Positions 62,115 through 64,000 of a stretch of DNA of 64,000 bases are shown here, piece by piece. How positions within the stretch are numbered: position 1 is the first letter of the stretch; each line of letters starts with the position of its first letter. The translations under genes were made by a program, and so were the position numbers. Source of the stretch: Novosphingobium sp. CECT 9465 (lineage in GTDB: Bacteria; Pseudomonadota; Alphaproteobacteria; Sphingomonadales; Sphingomonadaceae); NCBI RefSeq assembly GCF_920987055.1, contig NZ_CAKLBX010000001.1:2342501-2406500 (forward strand), given 5' to 3'. The notes under the pieces are model-generated. The model saw only the letters and a program-made list of their open reading frames with translations, was not told where the DNA came from and ran no database searches.

Positions 62115-62577
62115 CGAGCGTGACCTTGCCATCTCGGCGGATATGCACGACCAGCACCTGATCGCCTCGCCCAAGCCGCACCGCTACCTCGCTGCTGGCA
62201 AGGCCAAGCGAATCGAAAACGACGCGCTGGCGCCCGGCGGTGACCGTAGTGGAATCATCCCACGGCGTCAGATCGAAGCCACGCCCCGGCAATGCCTTCC
62301 ACTGGCCTTCGCTGCGCCGCTCGAAGTAATAGCCCTGATCGCTCACCACCAGCGATACCGGCCGCGCGCCGACAATGGCTTCATCGCGGGCAGCAAGCGT
62401 ACGCGCGGAAAAACGCTCGGCTTCGCCGCGCAACTTGCGCTCGTCGCCCGGCAGGGTCAGCACGGCGACGCCAGCGAGCAGGCCCATGACCATCAGCACC
62501 ACCAGCATCTCGACCAGCGAGAAGCCGTTGCGATGTTTGGCGCGGTGGGCAGTGGTGAGTGGCACGAAATCTCGCAT
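62104..62577 (-). CDS. gspH: Type II secretion minor pseudopilin GspH
   Basis: Protein of 157 residues with the prepilin site RNGFSLVEMLVVLMVMGLLAG and Glu5, then a small beta domain (PVSLVVSDQGYYFERRSEGQW, VVFDSLGLASSEVAVRL). It starts the gspH-I-J-K run. The ATG at 62577 is divergent from the oxygenase gene at 62664. Confidence 0.9.
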   Translation of the reverse strand: MRDFVPLTTAHRAKHRNGFSLVEMLVVLMVMGLLAGVAVLTLPGDERKLRGEAERFSARTLAARDEAIVGARPVSLVVSDQGYYFERRSEGQWKALPGRGFDLTPWDDSTTVTAGRQRVVFDSLGLASSEVAVRLGRGDQVLVVHIRRDGKVTLDAG

Positions 62578-62663
62578 GCGGCAGGAACGTGACGGTTTTA
62601 CGACCAAGATGCCAGCGGGTTCAAGTTGCAGACCGCAAGGCGCTCGCTGTAAAGACAGAAGCG

Positions 62664-63299
62664 ATGAGCGAAGCTGCCACCCGATCCTGCGCCGAACGCC
62701 TGCACACAGTGCCCGGAATAATGAAAGTGCCGAGCCAGCGCATCGAAATGTTTGTTTTGCGGGACTTCCTTTCCGCCGCCGAGAGCGCCGCACTGGTGGC
62801 CCGGATCGAGCAGGATCGGCGCCCATCGACCATCGCCGATTCGAACGGCGATCACTACTTCCGCACCAGCGAGACCTGCGATCTCCCGATGCAGGAGCCG
62901 GACGTGGTCGCGCTGGATGAAAAACTCTCCGCGTTATCGGGAATCGATCGGTCATTCGGCGAGCCGATTCAGGGTCAGCGTTATGCGCCGGGGCAGGAGT
63001 TCAAGGCGCACACCGACTATTTCGATCCGCAAGGCACCGATTTTGCGCAGTTTTGCAGCGTGGCGGGGCAGCGGACCTGGACCTTCATGATCTATCTCAA
63101 CGATGTCGAGGCGGGCGGGGCCACACGGTTCAAGGTCATCGACAAGTTGATTCAGCCTGAGCGCGGAAAACTGGTCTGCTGGAACAATCGGCGCCCCGAT
63201 GGCAGCGTCAACCCGGCGACACTTCACCACGCCATGAAAGTGCGCAAGGGCCTGAAATACGTCGTCACCAAATGGTATCGCGAGAAAATCTGGGCCTGA
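62664..63299 (+). CDS. 2-oxoglutarate/Fe(II) oxygenase (prolyl 4-hydroxylase type)
   Basis: Protein of 211 residues. Iron ligands HTD in FKAHTDYF and the distal His in ATLHHAMKV, with Lys in RKGLKYVVTKWYRE for 2-oxoglutarate. TWTFMIYLNDVEAGGATRF is typical of the prolyl-4-hydroxylase alpha-like fold. The substrate is unknown. It is divergent from gspH and ends against the MarR gene without a gap. Confidence 0.9.
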   Translation: MSEAATRSCAERLHTVPGIMKVPSQRIEMFVLRDFLSAAESAALVARIEQDRRPSTIADSNGDHYFRTSETCDLPMQEPDVVALDEKLSALSGIDRSFGEPIQGQRYAPGQEFKAHTDYFDPQGTDFAQFCSVAGQRTWTFMIYLNDVEAGGATRFKVIDKLIQPERGKLVCWNNRRPDGSVNPATLHHAMKVRKGLKYVVTKWYREKIWA

Positions 63300-63740
63300 T
63301 CAGGCTCCGTCATCACTGTCCCGCGCCGTTCGGATCATCGGCAGACAGCGGAACAATGCGGCGACATCGGTCGCGCCGAGCAATTCCGTAAAACGCGCCT
63401 CGTGCCGATCAACGCGGACTTGTGCGTCACCGGCCACCTTGCGGCCCTGTTCGGTCAGCGTCAATGCGTGGCTGCGACCGTCAAGGCGGCGGCGTTCGAC
63501 CAGGCCGCACTCCATCAGGCGGGAGATGATCGGCACCATGTTGGCGCGCTTGATCGCCAGCGCCTGCCCCACTTCGGTCTGCGAACAATCCGGGTTTTCG
63601 CCGATGACCAGCAGGGTGGTGACTTCGGCCGGACGCAGTTCAAGATCGGCCAGTTCGCGCGCTAGATCGGCCATCATCACCGCCGAAGCACGGCGCAACT
63701 GATAGCCAAGGCGGCTTTCGAGGGCATTCGTCAGGGTCAT
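63300..63740 (-). CDS. MarR family transcriptional regulator
   Basis: Protein of 146 residues with a winged helix-turn-helix: LRPAEVTTLLVIGENPDCSQTEVGQALAIKRANMVPIISRLMECGLVERRR-like layout and the wing LDGRSHALTLTEQGRKV. N- and C-terminal helices would form the dimer. The target and ligand are unknown; the oxygenase opposite, or genes beyond the window, are candidates. Confidence 0.9.
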   Translation of the reverse strand: MTLTNALESRLGYQLRRASAVMMADLARELADLELRPAEVTTLLVIGENPDCSQTEVGQALAIKRANMVPIISRLMECGLVERRRLDGRSHALTLTEQGRKVAGDAQVRVDRHEARFTELLGATDVAALFRCLPMIRTARDSDDGA

Positions 63741-63848
63741 GTCATGATCTTTAGGACAGCTATCGCCGATAGCAATGCCCCCGCCGCACCGATCTGCACA
63801 AGTACGCGGGGCAAAGGTAAGGCGCTTACGTCGTTTACGAACATCGCT

Positions 63849-63944
63849 TCGTCATTGCGAGGAGGCGGAGCCGACGAAGCAACCCTGAGTCGGTGCCCAC
63901 CGCTCTGGATTGCTTCTCCCCGCTTCGCGTGGCTCGCAATGACA
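63849..63944. repeat. Dispersed palindromic repeat, copy C
   Basis: Third copy of the repeat at 37.9 and 50.3 kb: TCGTCATTGCGAGG, then GACGAAGCAACCC, CTCTGGATTGCTTC and GGCTCGCAATGACA. It lies upstream of the MarR gene; the rest of 63741-64000 shows no supported gene. Confidence 0.9.
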
Positions 63945-64000
63945 AAGCCAATGCATGTGTTTGCAAAGGGCACAATCGCCAAAAGAAAAGGGCGACCGAA

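Noticed and set aside
63737..63982. Leftward 81-codon frame upstream of the MarR gene with ATGA overlap
   Set aside because: Most of it is translation of the dispersed repeat. The last 35 codons (MFVNDVSALPLPR onward, one hydrophobic stretch) could be a tiny coupled membrane peptide, but evidence is too thin.

Overview
The window looks like chromosome of a GC-rich alphaproteobacterium of the order Sphingomonadales, most likely Novosphingobium or a close relative. The basis is family recognition: a CckA-type hybrid kinase, the local orders rpsP-rimM-trmD-rplS, dapF-mtaB-ftsY and ccmC-D-E-F-G-H-I, sphingomonad-style small families (DUF2062, DUF1905, DUF4169), and a short palindromic C/T-rich repeat familiar from sphingomonad genomes. 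No database search was possible, so the genus is an inference.

Layout. 1-2.97 kb: the end of an integrated element (DUF3768 gene, unknown gene, tyrosine integrase) abutting tRNA-Ser(GGA). 3.1-16.5 kb: core genes, namely a cyclophilin-type isomerase, DUF1905, DUF2062-cckA (coupled), smpB, dapA, a lytic transglycosylase, an AT-rich DUF1963 gene, a greB/phosphatase/DUF4169/exported-protein operon, a large folded repeat, an outer-membrane barrel and rlmN. 16.5-23 kb: a GGDEF-EAL-PilZ protein, a hydrolase, an adrenodoxin-type reductase and a soluble globin-coupled chemoreceptor. 23-29.6 kb: dnaN, fabG, a GxxExxY gene in an inverted-repeat cassette, fabD, a divergent LD-carboxypeptidase/Mur-ligase pair and a GNAT protein. 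29.8-40.3 kb: a PilZ protein, DUF808, an acyltransferase, rpsF-rpsR-rplI, AMP nucleosidase, a YbjN-like protein, a hydrolase, asd and a DPP-IV-like peptidase. 40.4-45.3 kb: the rplS/trmD/rimM/rpsP/ffh region (leftward), interrupted by a VapBC-type toxin-antitoxin pair plus a DUF1493 gene. 45.6-54.6 kb: a GGDEF-EAL protein, dapF-mtaB-ftsY-yciB, a PuuD-like membrane protein, a lipoprotein, a response regulator and kup. 54.8-64 kb: the ccm cytochrome-c maturation operon, tRNA-His(GTG), gspH-I-J-K, a 2-oxoglutarate/Fe(II) oxygenase and a MarR regulator.

How the genes work together. Much of the window serves translation and protein targeting: S6/S18/L9, S16/L19, RimM, TrmD, MtaB, RlmN, SmpB, Ffh and FtsY. 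Other sets serve lysine/peptidoglycan precursor supply and wall recycling (DapA, Asd, DapF, LdcA, Mur ligase, Slt), fatty-acid initiation (FabD/FabG), c-type cytochrome assembly and second-messenger signalling (two GGDEF-EAL proteins, two PilZ domains).

The most unusual points are: (1) a toxin-antitoxin pair plus DUF1493 gene wired by consecutive stop/start overlaps into trmD and rplS, with an apparent Asp-to-His change in the toxin active site; (2) a palindromic repeat kept in frame inside trmD, with a second copy supplying the ribosome-binding site of rimM; (3) a 0.48-kb GxxExxY cassette bounded by inverted repeats between fabG and fabD; (4) a 265-bp repeat at 13.9 kb predicted to fold as a three-way junction with mutually complementary loops.
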